From Actinomycetes bacterium (GTDB lineage: Bacteria > Actinomycetota > Acidimicrobiia > Acidimicrobiales > JAKAOS01): DNA of 46,713 bases. The position numbers and the translations under genes were made by a program. Positions 33,395 through 41,734 of this stretch are shown in pieces (position 1 is the stretch's first letter; every line of letters begins with the position of its first letter). The notes beneath the pieces are model-generated. The model saw only the letters and a list, made by a program, of their open reading frames with translations. It did not search any database and was not told the DNA's origin. The stretch spans positions 28,660-75,372 of the forward strand of contig JAJYWE010000007.1 of the NCBI GenBank assembly GCA_021791675.1, written 5' to 3'.

Positions 33395-34564
33395 TCAGAG
33401 GGCGCGGATGGGATAGGAGACGTCCTCGCAGACCTGCTCGGCAGCGACCGACGCGTGCGCTATCCGGCGAAGGTCAGCTGGCACGCCGGTCGTCAGGTGG
33501 ACTGCCGTCGCAGGCCTCCCGACGAGCCCGGCGAGGCCCTCGAAGAGGTCGTCCGTGGAGAGCGTGATCGTCGCGCCGAGCCCGAGCCAGCGCACCTCGG
33601 CGGTGCGCGGCGGGCGTGTGGAGCTGCAGCGGACGACGGGCAGGTCCGTCCGACCCGGTGGCCCGTCGCCGAGGACGACGACGTATCCCCGCTCTCTCAT
33701 GCCGCCGAGTGCGACCGCGGTGGTTGCGCGCTCGCACAGCGTTGCGATGGCGCCGGAGTCCGAGAAGGCTTGCAGTTCACTCCGGTAGGTGGGGTAGCGC
33801 TCGTCGATGATGGCCTCGTGGCGATCGACGGTCGCGCCGCCGGGAGGGAGCAGACCTTCGGGGCGGGTCGAGCCGCTTCCGAGGTGGTGGACGAACACCC
33901 CGGGCGCGAGGAGGGAACGGAGGCCCGTCTGGTGACTGCGGAGGCTCCAGTCGATCTCCTCGCAGTAGCCGCGGCCGAAGACCGGGTCGAAGAGGCCGAC
34001 CATCTCGATCGCCTCCCTCGGGAGCAGCATGCAGAAGCCCACCGCGACCGGGAGTGGCGCCGTAGCTGGGAGCCCCGAGCCGGCGAGCGCAGCCGAGAGC
34101 GCGGAGACACGCTGCTGCTCGGCAACGAAGTCCGCCTCGACCGGGAGGGAGAAGATGCTGGCGTTGTTCGACCAGGCAGTGACTGATCCGACCTGGGGGG
34201 CGGAGCGCGCCGCAGCCACCAGCCCGTCACCGAGGTTCGCCGGCACGACGAGGTCGGAGTTGAGGAGGAGCACGTAGTCGTACCGCTCGGCGAGGCCCTC
34301 GAGGAGCGCGAGGTTCATATTCCTCGGGATGCCGAGGTTCCGGGGAGAGCGGTAGTAGGAGATACCCAGCTCGGCGCAGGTACCGGCGACGCGCGCGCTC
34401 CAGCCGGGGGCGGGGCTTGCATCGTCGAGGACGAGCGTGTCGAGCTCGACGGTCGCGGCGTCGCGGGCGACGGCGAGCGACCTGAGCGCTCGCTCGACGA
34501 AGCCCTCCCCGTTGTAGACGAGCATGGCCGCGAGGACGCGGCGACGCTCAGCGCTGGAAGACAC
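33395..34564 (-). CDS. GT2 family glycosyltransferase
   Basis: This 389-residue protein is a rhamnosyl- or galactosyl-type GT2: AAMLVYNGEGFVERALRSL, TLVLDDASPAPG, NLGIPRNMNLAL, the DxD-like LLLNSDLVVPAN, and FGRGYCEEIDWSLRSHQTG, the ED box that supplies the base. The C-terminal 90 residues are a small extra domain of unknown role. GTG at 34564 lies within the end of the coiled-coil protein gene (17-base overlap), so the two are translated together; an upstream reading over that gene is not supported. It is the last of three linked minus-strand genes. Confidence 0.85.
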   Translation of the reverse strand: MSSSAERRRVLAAMLVYNGEGFVERALRSLAVARDAATVELDTLVLDDASPAPGWSARVAGTCAELGISYYRSPRNLGIPRNMNLALLEGLAERYDYVLLLNSDLVVPANLGDGLVAAARSAPQVGSVTAWSNNASIFSLPVEADFVAEQQRVSALSAALAGSGLPATAPLPVAVGFCMLLPREAIEMVGLFDPVFGRGYCEEIDWSLRSHQTGLRSLLAPGVFVHHLGSGSTRPEGLLPPGGATVDRHEAIIDERYPTYRSELQAFSDSGAIATLCERATTAVALGGMRERGYVVVLGDGPPGRTDLPVVRCSSTRPPRTAEVRWLGLGATITLSTDDLFEGLAGLVGRPATAVHLTTGVPADLRRIAHASVAAEQVCEDVSYPIRAL

Positions 34565-35135
34565 TGCGCAGCGCCCAGATGCGGCGCGCGATCCGGAAGG
34601 CAGCCGAGCGCTCGACGGCGGCCTGTCGTTCCGACGTCGAGACGAGGGTGGCCTCCACGGTGCTGAGATGGGTGCGGACCTGCGCGAGCTCACGGCGCGT
34701 CTCGACGAGACGCTGTGTCAGGTCCACCACGCGAGCGTTCGCGATCTCCACATCTCGGAGGGCCTGCTGGAGTGAGAGCCGGTCGAGGCGTTCGCTGCGA
34801 CTGGTGCCTGGATGAGGGAGCACGCCCACGCCGGGTGGCCCGGCCGTGGCGACCCGTTCGCTCTGGACGATGTCCGGCTCGGTCTCGCCCTGCTCGGGTC
34901 GGCTCCCGCTCGTGTCGCCCGGGACGCCTTCCGTACCGGCACGGGCCACGTCCTCGCCCGTCCGCGGTTGCTGCTCATGGTTCTCCACAGGCCCCGGCTC
35001 CTCGACTGGCCCCGGCCGGCGGGCTCGTGGGATCTGGCCCTCGGGACGTGGCGCTCGGGCCGCGACCGGAGATCGCCTCGTCGGCGCCTGCTCGGCTGAC
35101 GCGTCCGTGACTTCGGCTCGCCGGTTCATCGTCAT
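34548..35135 (-). CDS. Small coiled-coil protein between two glycosyltransferases, unknown
   Basis: The 195-residue protein has a charged Pro/Arg/Glu-rich first half and a heptad-like second half: LQQALRDVEIANARVVDLTQ and LVETRRELAQVRTHLSTVEA, then RRIWALRSVFQR at the end. No family is recognised. The ATG at 35135 overlaps the stop of the large glycosyltransferase as ATGA and has GGAGGAGGGAG before it; its own end overlaps the next GT2 gene. Many glycan clusters carry such a coiled-coil next to methyltransferase or transferase proteins, possibly as a length or scaffold factor; that is inference. Confidence 0.7.
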   Translation of the reverse strand: MTMNRRAEVTDASAEQAPTRRSPVAARAPRPEGQIPRARRPGPVEEPGPVENHEQQPRTGEDVARAGTEGVPGDTSGSRPEQGETEPDIVQSERVATAGPPGVGVLPHPGTSRSERLDRLSLQQALRDVEIANARVVDLTQRLVETRRELAQVRTHLSTVEATLVSTSERQAAVERSAAFRIARRIWALRSVFQR

Positions 35136-37192
35136 CTCCCTCCTCCAGTTCGGTCGACCGTGGCAGGCGCACGACCGCTGGCGTCCGGTGGCCCTGGGGG
35201 ATCGCGACGTCGGCGGGGCCGGGCGAGTGTGGCCTCGAAGACGCTGACGAGACGGTCCACGTTGTCGCGCCAGGTATAGCCGAGCCCGCTCCGTCGCACC
35301 GCGCTCACCTGGGCGGCGGCGATGCCGGGATCGGACAGGAGACGCTCCGCGGCATCCGCCAAGGCCGGGGGGTCCCAGTCGACGGCGGTGACCGGCAAGT
35401 CCGGCAGCACCGAAGCGAGCGGCCCAGCCGGGACGTGGACGGTCGGCGTCCCGAAGACGGCGGCTTCGAACGGCACCAGCCCGAATCCCTCGGCCGCCGT
35501 CGGGTACAACACGACCGAGGCGTGTCGCAGGAGCCAGTTCCGCTCCGGCCCGCTCACGTCGGGCAAGACGACGAGTGCATCGCGGAGGAGCGGCGCAGCG
35601 CTCCGCAGGGCGATGGTCTCGGCGACGCGGGAGGAGCCGAACGGGACAGAGGGGCCCGCGAGGACGAGGGTGAGCGGCCATCCTCGGCGACGAAGCTCGG
35701 CTACGGTGCCGATCGCCAGGTCCCGCTGCTTGTGGGAGTAGTCGGTTCCGAGACAGAGTGCGAAGGGCGCACCGTCGCCGAGCGAGGCCGCCAGGAGCGC
35801 TGGTACGACGGCCGGCTCGTGCCCGGTCAGGTGGTCGGTGCCGTTCGGGATCACGGCGAGCCGATCACCCTCGATCGGGAACGCTTCGCTCGCGAGCTGA
35901 CCCGCGACGTCGTCGGAGATCACCACGACCGCATCGGCTGCCGCGACCGCGTCGAGGAGCCCTTCCCGGTAGCGCAACCAGACCTCGTGATCGCGCTGGT
36001 AGCTCGGGTTCCGGTAGGCGATCAGATCCAAGACCTCGACGACCAGCCGGTCTGCCGCGAGCCACCACTGGGCGAGCGGGAAGGTCTGGTCGGGCTGGAG
36101 CGGTCGATAGGCCAGGTCGAAGTGGCCGACACCCGTGGGGTCCCCCTCCCGCACGACGATGGGTCGCACGTTGGGCAAACCGAAGAGCTGCTCCGCGTAG
36201 GCGGGGACCGGTCCAGGCAGGCAGACGGTGAGCCGGGCGACCTCCGGGCGCTCGGCCAGTGCCGAGAGCAGCGCAACGGCCCCGACCTGTGTGCCCATCT
36301 CCGTCGGTCCGAGCATGGTGCCGTCGATGACGACCTCGGCTCCGGCGAGGTGGGCGGCCTTCGCCCGGATGGCCAGGCGATGAGGGCTCTCCGTTCGGTG
36401 GTGCTCGGCGCGGGCGAGCACGTCGACGCCCGGGTGTTGACGGCTGAGCCACTGGTCGTCCTCGGGGGCGAGGCCGGTGAACGGGTGGGAGCGCAGCGGA
36501 TCCTCGGCGAGGTCGACCGGGCGGAAGACGAAGGTGCCGATGTCGAGGACCGAGAGGAACCCCCGGCGCTGGGCGCGAAGAGCCAGATCCGCGACGCCCG
36601 CCTCGGGCCGGCGCGAGGGTGGCGCGGCAAGTGGTCCGAGGAGGCGCAGCGCAGTCGCCGAGAGCAGGTAGAGCCGGCCCGCGGGGAGCGGCACCGGCAC
36701 GAACCGAGCGGCCGCCACGAGGTGCTGCGTGGGGTCCGGTCCGTCGGCGAGGTCCCGCCCTCGGGGGGCGACGTGGGTGGGTTCGCCGGGTCGGGGGAAG
36801 GAGAGGTGGCCGGCGTCGTTGCAGAGAAAGGAGACGACAGCGACGCGTGGGTCGGCCTCCACGAGCGACGCGGCCGCGTTGGCGAACCCGGGCTCGACCT
36901 CGACCGGGTCGGTCGCGAGCACGACTGCACCCCCAGGCGGCGGCACGTGCGCTGCCACGAGGGCCGCCGCGTCGGGAAGGAGTTGCGCCGGAAAGCCCGC
37001 CGTGGCGAGCTCCTCCACCGTCTGGGGGTCCGAGCTCCCGACGACCAGCTCGCCCAGCCCGGACGCCTCGAGCGAGGCGAGCGAGGGCAGCCAGCGCGCC
37101 GCTGCGGTCGGCCTGACGAAGGCGAGGCCGGTCGGCGCAGCAGATGCGGCCCACGGCACCGGTTCGACGAGGGGGGTCGCGTCTCCAGCCAC
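35132..37192 (-). CDS. Large two-part glycosyltransferase (N-terminal unknown, C-terminal GT4)
   Basis: The 686-residue protein has a C-terminal GT-B domain of GT4 type, about residues 300-660: GTEMG-like loop GPTEMGTQVGAVALLSAL, VISDDVAG, VIPNGTDHL, LCLGTDYSHKQRD, and YPTAAEGFGLVPFEA with the E-x7-E nucleotide-sugar site. The first 290 residues read like a degenerate GT-A (strand LVVGSSDPQ, GGAVVLATDPVEVEPGF in the DxD region), with no certain catalytic set. The GTG at 37192 has TACCCT nine bases before it. It starts the three-gene operon with the coiled-coil and GT2 genes, divergent from the GT-C-like gene at 37269. Confidence 0.82.
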   Translation of the reverse strand: MAGDATPLVEPVPWAASAAPTGLAFVRPTAAARWLPSLASLEASGLGELVVGSSDPQTVEELATAGFPAQLLPDAAALVAAHVPPPGGAVVLATDPVEVEPGFANAAASLVEADPRVAVVSFLCNDAGHLSFPRPGEPTHVAPRGRDLADGPDPTQHLVAAARFVPVPLPAGRLYLLSATALRLLGPLAAPPSRRPEAGVADLALRAQRRGFLSVLDIGTFVFRPVDLAEDPLRSHPFTGLAPEDDQWLSRQHPGVDVLARAEHHRTESPHRLAIRAKAAHLAGAEVVIDGTMLGPTEMGTQVGAVALLSALAERPEVARLTVCLPGPVPAYAEQLFGLPNVRPIVVREGDPTGVGHFDLAYRPLQPDQTFPLAQWWLAADRLVVEVLDLIAYRNPSYQRDHEVWLRYREGLLDAVAAADAVVVISDDVAGQLASEAFPIEGDRLAVIPNGTDHLTGHEPAVVPALLAASLGDGAPFALCLGTDYSHKQRDLAIGTVAELRRRGWPLTLVLAGPSVPFGSSRVAETIALRSAAPLLRDALVVLPDVSGPERNWLLRHASVVLYPTAAEGFGLVPFEAAVFGTPTVHVPAGPLASVLPDLPVTAVDWDPPALADAAERLLSDPGIAAAQVSAVRRSGLGYTWRDNVDRLVSVFEATLARPRRRRDPPGPPDASGRAPATVDRTGGGR

Positions 37193-37201
37193 GGCGCACT
37201 C

Positions 37202-37207
37202 AGGGTA
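37202..37207 (-). promoter_or_regulatory. Possible -10 box of the two-part glycosyltransferase gene
   Basis: TACCCT on the minus strand, nine bases before the GTG at 37192; the spacing is longer than at the other leaderless genes. Confidence 0.4.
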
Positions 37208-37268
37208 GCGTCAGCCCGACCATTCCGCACGGCCGGCGACGAGTGAGGCGGAGGGGGCGAGGCGGCGA

Positions 37269-38963
37269 GTGGCACAGGCAGGAGTAGCGGCAGAGCGGCG
37301 ACCCGTGCCGGACCGGGTGCCCAGATGGCTCGAGTGGACGATCTTCCTCCTCCTGCTCGGCGGCGCGTCGGGGCTGTTGGCGGACCTCGGGCGCGGGACC
37401 ACCTTCTTCTACGACGAGTGGAACTTCGTGCTCCACGCTCGGCGGAGCATCTGGAGCGTCGTCCTGCTGCCGCACAACGGGCACCCGTCGATGGTCCCGA
37501 CCCTGCTCTATCGGGCGCTGTTCGTGACCGTTGGCCTCCGCGCCTACTGGCCCTACCGGCTGCTCGCGGTCGGCCTCCTCGCCGCAACGTCGGTCCTGGT
37601 CTTCGTCGCACTGCGCACCCGCGTCGGATTCGTGCTCGCCGGCGTCGGAGCGCTCGCCGTGCCGCTCGCCGGGCGCGCGTGGGAGGACCTGCTCTGGCCG
37701 TTCCAGATGAGCTTCGTTCTCAGCATGCTGGGTGGCCTGGCAGCCCTCGTCCTCCTCGAGCGGGACCGCCGCTCGGCGGACGCGCTCGCGGCGCTGGCGG
37801 CACTGGTCGGCCTCGCGAGCTCGGGCCTCGGCCTTGCGTGGGCAGCCGCCGTGGCGGTCGACCTCCTCTGGAGCGGGCGCTGGCGGCGGCTCTGGGTCGT
37901 GGCGTTGCCGAGCATCCCGATGGCGCTCTGGTACCTCCGCGACGACGCGCACCTCGCGAAGCTCGTCTTTCTCCGCGCTGCACCGGCGTTCTTCGTGCAC
38001 ACCGCCGTCGGGGACGTCGCGAACCTGATCGACATCCCGCGAGCAGCCGCGCGGCTCGCCGTCGTCGCCGGGTCGCTCGCGGCCTTCGCCGCACTCCTGC
38101 GGGGCGGCCGGGGGGTCGGGCGGCTCGCGGCTGCGCTCGCCGGCCTGGCGACGTTCTGGACGCTCACGCTCGTCGCGCGTGGTCCGGGGGTGCTGGACCC
38201 GAGCCGCTACCTGCTCCCAGACCTCGTCTTCTTGGTCCTCGGTCTCGGCGAACTGGCGGTGCTCGCCACGCTCGTGCCGTCGAGGGCCCGGCCGGTCGTG
38301 TCCGGTGCTGCCGCGCTCGCGAGCGCCGCCGCGTTCGCGTACGGGATCGTGGGGAGCCTCCCGGCACTGCAGGATGGGGCGCGGTCGCTGCGCGCGATCT
38401 CACGCATCGACGAGGCAGCCCTCGGAGCCGTGCAGATGACGGCGGGCGCGCTCCCACCAGGCTTTCGGCCGGAGCCGCACCTGATGCCGCAGGTCCTGAC
38501 CGGACCGTACCTGGCCGTCGCCGAGCGTCTCGGTTCGCCGGCTCTCGCACCGGCGGCGATCGCGGAGGTGCCGGCTCTCGCGACGGTGGCGAGCAGCGTG
38601 TTCCAGGTCGTGCTCGCGGACGCGGCGCGACCGTGGCGCAGCCCTCACGCTCGGCGCTGGCGTTGCGAGCAGGAGCGTTTCGGCGCGGGGCTCGATCTGG
38701 CGCTCGCGCCGGGTCAGCCCCTCGGGCTGCGTGCCGGCGGCGGGGCGCTCGCACTCTGGCTGGAGCCGGTTGGCTCGATCCCGACCGGTGTGCCGGGGTT
38801 GGTGCTCCCCGCCCACGGTGGCCTGCTCCTGCCACGAGGAGCCGACTGGGGTCCGGCGCCGACGGACGCAACGTTGGGCCGCTGGGCGGTGCGCTGGACG
38901 CTCTGGGGACGGGGGGTGGATCCTCGCGCCGGAACGGGTCTCGCCTGCAGGCCATCGCCCTGA
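37269..38963 (+). CDS. GT-C-like polytopic membrane protein
   Basis: This 564-residue protein has about ten membrane spans and a 170-residue outer C-terminal part. The first outer loop FFYDEWNFVLHARRS followed by LLPHNGHPSMVPTLLYR gives the acidic pair and the HP turn of GT-C enzymes, comparable to the loops of the proteins at 16057 and 27285. WEDLLWPFQMSF is a further characteristic segment. The substrate is unknown. GTG at 37269 follows GGAGGGGGCGAGG. It is divergent from the minus-strand glycosyltransferase operon. Confidence 0.75.
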   Translation: MAQAGVAAERRPVPDRVPRWLEWTIFLLLLGGASGLLADLGRGTTFFYDEWNFVLHARRSIWSVVLLPHNGHPSMVPTLLYRALFVTVGLRAYWPYRLLAVGLLAATSVLVFVALRTRVGFVLAGVGALAVPLAGRAWEDLLWPFQMSFVLSMLGGLAALVLLERDRRSADALAALAALVGLASSGLGLAWAAAVAVDLLWSGRWRRLWVVALPSIPMALWYLRDDAHLAKLVFLRAAPAFFVHTAVGDVANLIDIPRAAARLAVVAGSLAAFAALLRGGRGVGRLAAALAGLATFWTLTLVARGPGVLDPSRYLLPDLVFLVLGLGELAVLATLVPSRARPVVSGAAALASAAAFAYGIVGSLPALQDGARSLRAISRIDEAALGAVQMTAGALPPGFRPEPHLMPQVLTGPYLAVAERLGSPALAPAAIAEVPALATVASSVFQVVLADAARPWRSPHARRWRCEQERFGAGLDLALAPGQPLGLRAGGGALALWLEPVGSIPTGVPGLVLPAHGGLLLPRGADWGPAPTDATLGRWAVRWTLWGRGVDPRAGTGLACRPSP

Positions 38964-39012
38964 CGACCCCGGCGCCGAGCTGGCCTCCCTCGTCGCCCCG
39001 GGCGTCGCTCGA

Positions 39013-39018
39013 TAGGCT
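39013..39018 (+). promoter_or_regulatory. Possible -10 box of ppdK
   Basis: TAGGCT lies about 70 bases upstream of the ppdK start and would give a short leader carrying the AAGGGGG ribosome site. Confidence 0.4.
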
Positions 39019-39088
39019 TGACCAAGAGGCGCCGGCTCCCTGGGTTCCGCGCGCCGAGAACCAGCACGCAAGCGAAGGGGGCATCCTG

Positions 39089-41734
39089 GTGCCGCAGTTC
39101 GTCTACGACTTCGACCATCCGCATCCTCGCCCCCCGATGGAGCTGAAGGACCTCCTCGGCGGCAAGGGGGCGAACCTGGCGGAGATGACCTCCGTCCTCG
39201 GCCTCCCGGTGCCGCCCGGGTTCACCATCTCGACCGACGCGTGCCGGGCGTTCATGGCGGGGGGCTGGCCGGAGCCGCTCACCGCCGAGGTCGACGGCGC
39301 GCGGGCCCGCCTCGAGTCGCGCATGGGCAAGGCGCTCGGGGACCCAGGGGACCCGCTCCTCGTCTCGGTGCGCTCCGGTGCCAAGTTCTCCATGCCGGGC
39401 ATGATGGACACGGTCCTCAACCTGGGGCTCAACGACGAGAGCGTGCTGGGGCTCGCCAAGCAGACCTCGGACGAGCGCTTCGCCTACGACTCCTACCGGC
39501 GCTTCGTCGCCATGTACGCGCGCATCGTCCTCGGGCTCGCTGCCGAGCCGTTCGACGAGCGCTTCGAGGCGGCAAAGCAGGCTTCGGGCGCGCGGAGCGA
39601 CGCCGACGTCCCTGCGGGCGCGCTCCGGGACCTCGTCGCCGAGTACCTGACCCTGGTCGAGACCGAGCTCGGCACGCCGTTCCCGCAGGAGCCGGCTGCG
39701 CAGCTCCGTGGTGCCATCGAGGCGGTGTTCCGTTCGTGGAACGGGCCCCGCGCCGTCGCGTACCGCCGGCGGGAGGGCATTCCCGACGACCTCGGGACCG
39801 CGGTCAACGTCGTGGCGATGGTCTTCGGCAACCGCGACGAGAACTCCGGGACGGGCGTCGGCTTCACCAGGGACCCGGCGACCGGTGCGAAGGGTGCCTA
39901 CGGCGACTTCCTCGTGAACGCCCAGGGCGAGGACGTCGTCGCCGGGATCCGCAACACCGAGCCCATCGCTGCGCTGGCGACCACGTTCCCGGCGGTCTAC
40001 GAGGAGCTGCTCGACATCTTCGCCCGCCTCGAGCGTCACTACCGCGACATGTGTGACACCGAGTTCACGATCGAGCAGGGCAAGCTCTGGATGCTCCAGA
40101 CCCGGGTGGGCAAGCGCACGGGTCGGGCGGCGCTGCGCATGGCGGTCGACATGCTCGACGATCCCGACATCCGCCTCACCCCGGTCGAGGCGGTCGAGCG
40201 GATCACCGCCGAGCACATCGACCAGGTCCTCCACCCCCAGTTCGCCGGGAGCGGGCACGCGGTGGTCCTCCGCGGGCTCGGCGCCTCGCCCGGCGCGGCC
40301 GTCGGCGCGGCAGTCTTCAGTGCCGACGAGGCCGCCGAGCGAGCAGGTCGCGGCGAGAAGGTGATCCTCGTCCGGTCCGAGACCTCGCCGGAGGACGTCC
40401 ACGGCATGCTCGCCGCGGAGGGGATCCTGACCGCTCGAGGTGGTCTCGTCTCCCACGCCGCGGTGGTGGCCCGTGGCTGGGGCAAGCCCGCCGTGGTCGG
40501 GGCGGAGGCGCTGCGCATCGAGGGGGAGAGCGCCCGGATCGGGGACGTGACCATCGTCGACGGGGACATCCTCTCCATCGACGGCTCGACCGGCGAGGTC
40601 GTCCTCGGGCCGGTCGAGCTCACCTCCGCCTCCGCGCCCCCCGAGCTCGAGCGGATCCTCGGCTTCGCCGACGAGATCCGCGCCGGGATCCTCGGGGTTC
40701 GTGCCAACGCGGACAACGGTCCCGACGCCGCCAACGCGCGACGCTTCGGTGCCGAGGGGATCGGGCTCTGCCGTACCGAGCACATGTTCTTGGGCGAGGA
40801 CCGCCTCCCCATCGTGCGCCGGATGATCCTCGCCGCCGGGCCAGAGGAGGAGACGGCGGCACTCGAGGAGCTCCGCGTGGCCCAGCGCAGCGACTTCACT
40901 CAGATCCTCGAGGCCATGGACGGGCTCCCCGTGGTCGTGCGCCTCCTCGATCCGCCGCTGCACGAGTTCCTCCCCGACGTCGAAGAGCTCGCCGTGAAGG
41001 AGGCGACGTCAGGGCTCTCGGAGGAGGAGGCGCGCCTCTACGCCGCCGCGCGGGCGTGGCGCGAGGCGAACCCCATGCTCGGGACACGCGGGGTGCGGCT
41101 CGGGGTCCTGAAGCCGGGGCTCTACGCCATGCAGGTCCGGGCCCTCATGGAGGCTGCGGCCGATCGGGTCCGGGCCGGCGGCCACCCGGTGGTCGAGGTC
41201 ATGATCCCGCTCACGATCTCTCGCCCGGAGATGGCGCTCGCCCGCTCCTGGGTCGAGGGGGCGATCGCCGAGACCGCCGGCGACGGCGGGCTCGACGGTG
41301 CAGACGTCCTGATCGGCACCATGATCGAGACGCCGCGGGCGGCCTTGCTCGCAGGGGAGATCGCCGAGGAGGCGGAGTTCTTCTCCTTCGGGACCAACGA
41401 CCTCACCCAGATGACCTTCGGCTTCTCTCGCGACGACGTCGAGGGGCGTCTCATGCGCACCTACCTCGAGCAGGGGCTGTTGCCGGCCAACCCGTTCGAG
41501 GTCGTGGACCCCGACGGGGTCGGCGAGCTGGTCCGCCTCGCCGTTGCCAGGGGCCGGCAGCGTCGGGCAGACCTCGAGGTCGGGGTATGCGGCGAGCACG
41601 GGGGTGACCCCGCGTCGATCGCGACGTTCCTCGCGGCGGGCCTCGACTACGTCAGCTGCTCGCCGTTCCGCGTCCCGGTGGCCCGGCTGGCAGCGGCCCA
41701 GGCGATCCTGGCTCGGGAGGCCGCGCAGGGCTGA
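39089..41734 (+). CDS. ppdK: Pyruvate, phosphate dikinase
   Basis: The 881-residue enzyme interconverts pyruvate, ATP and phosphate with phosphoenolpyruvate, AMP and pyrophosphate. The order is the usual one: N-terminal ATP-grasp domain (DLLGGKGANLAEM, VPPGFTIS), swivelling phosphohistidine domain with His456 in GGLVSHAAVVARGWGK, and C-terminal PEP/pyruvate barrel (IGLCRTEHMF, FFSFGTNDLTQMTFGFSRDD, GVCGEHGGDP with its catalytic Cys). Length and numbering match the Clostridium enzyme. The threonine two residues before the catalytic His, the target of the PPDK regulatory protein, is Val454 here. GTG at 39089 has AAGGGGG before it. With acs it would let acetate or pyruvate feed gluconeogenesis. 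The 3' end overlaps the B12 regulator gene on the other strand. Confidence 0.96.
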   Translation: MPQFVYDFDHPHPRPPMELKDLLGGKGANLAEMTSVLGLPVPPGFTISTDACRAFMAGGWPEPLTAEVDGARARLESRMGKALGDPGDPLLVSVRSGAKFSMPGMMDTVLNLGLNDESVLGLAKQTSDERFAYDSYRRFVAMYARIVLGLAAEPFDERFEAAKQASGARSDADVPAGALRDLVAEYLTLVETELGTPFPQEPAAQLRGAIEAVFRSWNGPRAVAYRRREGIPDDLGTAVNVVAMVFGNRDENSGTGVGFTRDPATGAKGAYGDFLVNAQGEDVVAGIRNTEPIAALATTFPAVYEELLDIFARLERHYRDMCDTEFTIEQGKLWMLQTRVGKRTGRAALRMAVDMLDDPDIRLTPVEAVERITAEHIDQVLHPQFAGSGHAVVLRGLGASPGAAVGAAVFSADEAAERAGRGEKVILVRSETSPEDVHGMLAAEGILTARGGLVSHAAVVARGWGKPAVVGAEALRIEGESARIGDVTIVDGDILSIDGSTGEVVLGPVELTSASAPPELERILGFADEIRAGILGVRANADNGPDAANARRFGAEGIGLCRTEHMFLGEDRLPIVRRMILAAGPEEETAALEELRVAQRSDFTQILEAMDGLPVVVRLLDPPLHEFLPDVEELAVKEATSGLSEEEARLYAAARAWREANPMLGTRGVRLGVLKPGLYAMQVRALMEAAADRVRAGGHPVVEVMIPLTISRPEMALARSWVEGAIAETAGDGGLDGADVLIGTMIETPRAALLAGEIAEEAEFFSFGTNDLTQMTFGFSRDDVEGRLMRTYLEQGLLPANPFEVVDPDGVGELVRLAVARGRQRRADLEVGVCGEHGGDPASIATFLAAGLDYVSCSPFRVPVARLAAAQAILAREAAQG

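Noticed and set aside
37325-39088. N-terminal extension of ppdK by more than 580 codons
   Set aside because: The open frame continues upstream through the GT-C-like gene, but PPDK homology begins at 39089, which has a good ribosome site and gives the normal length.
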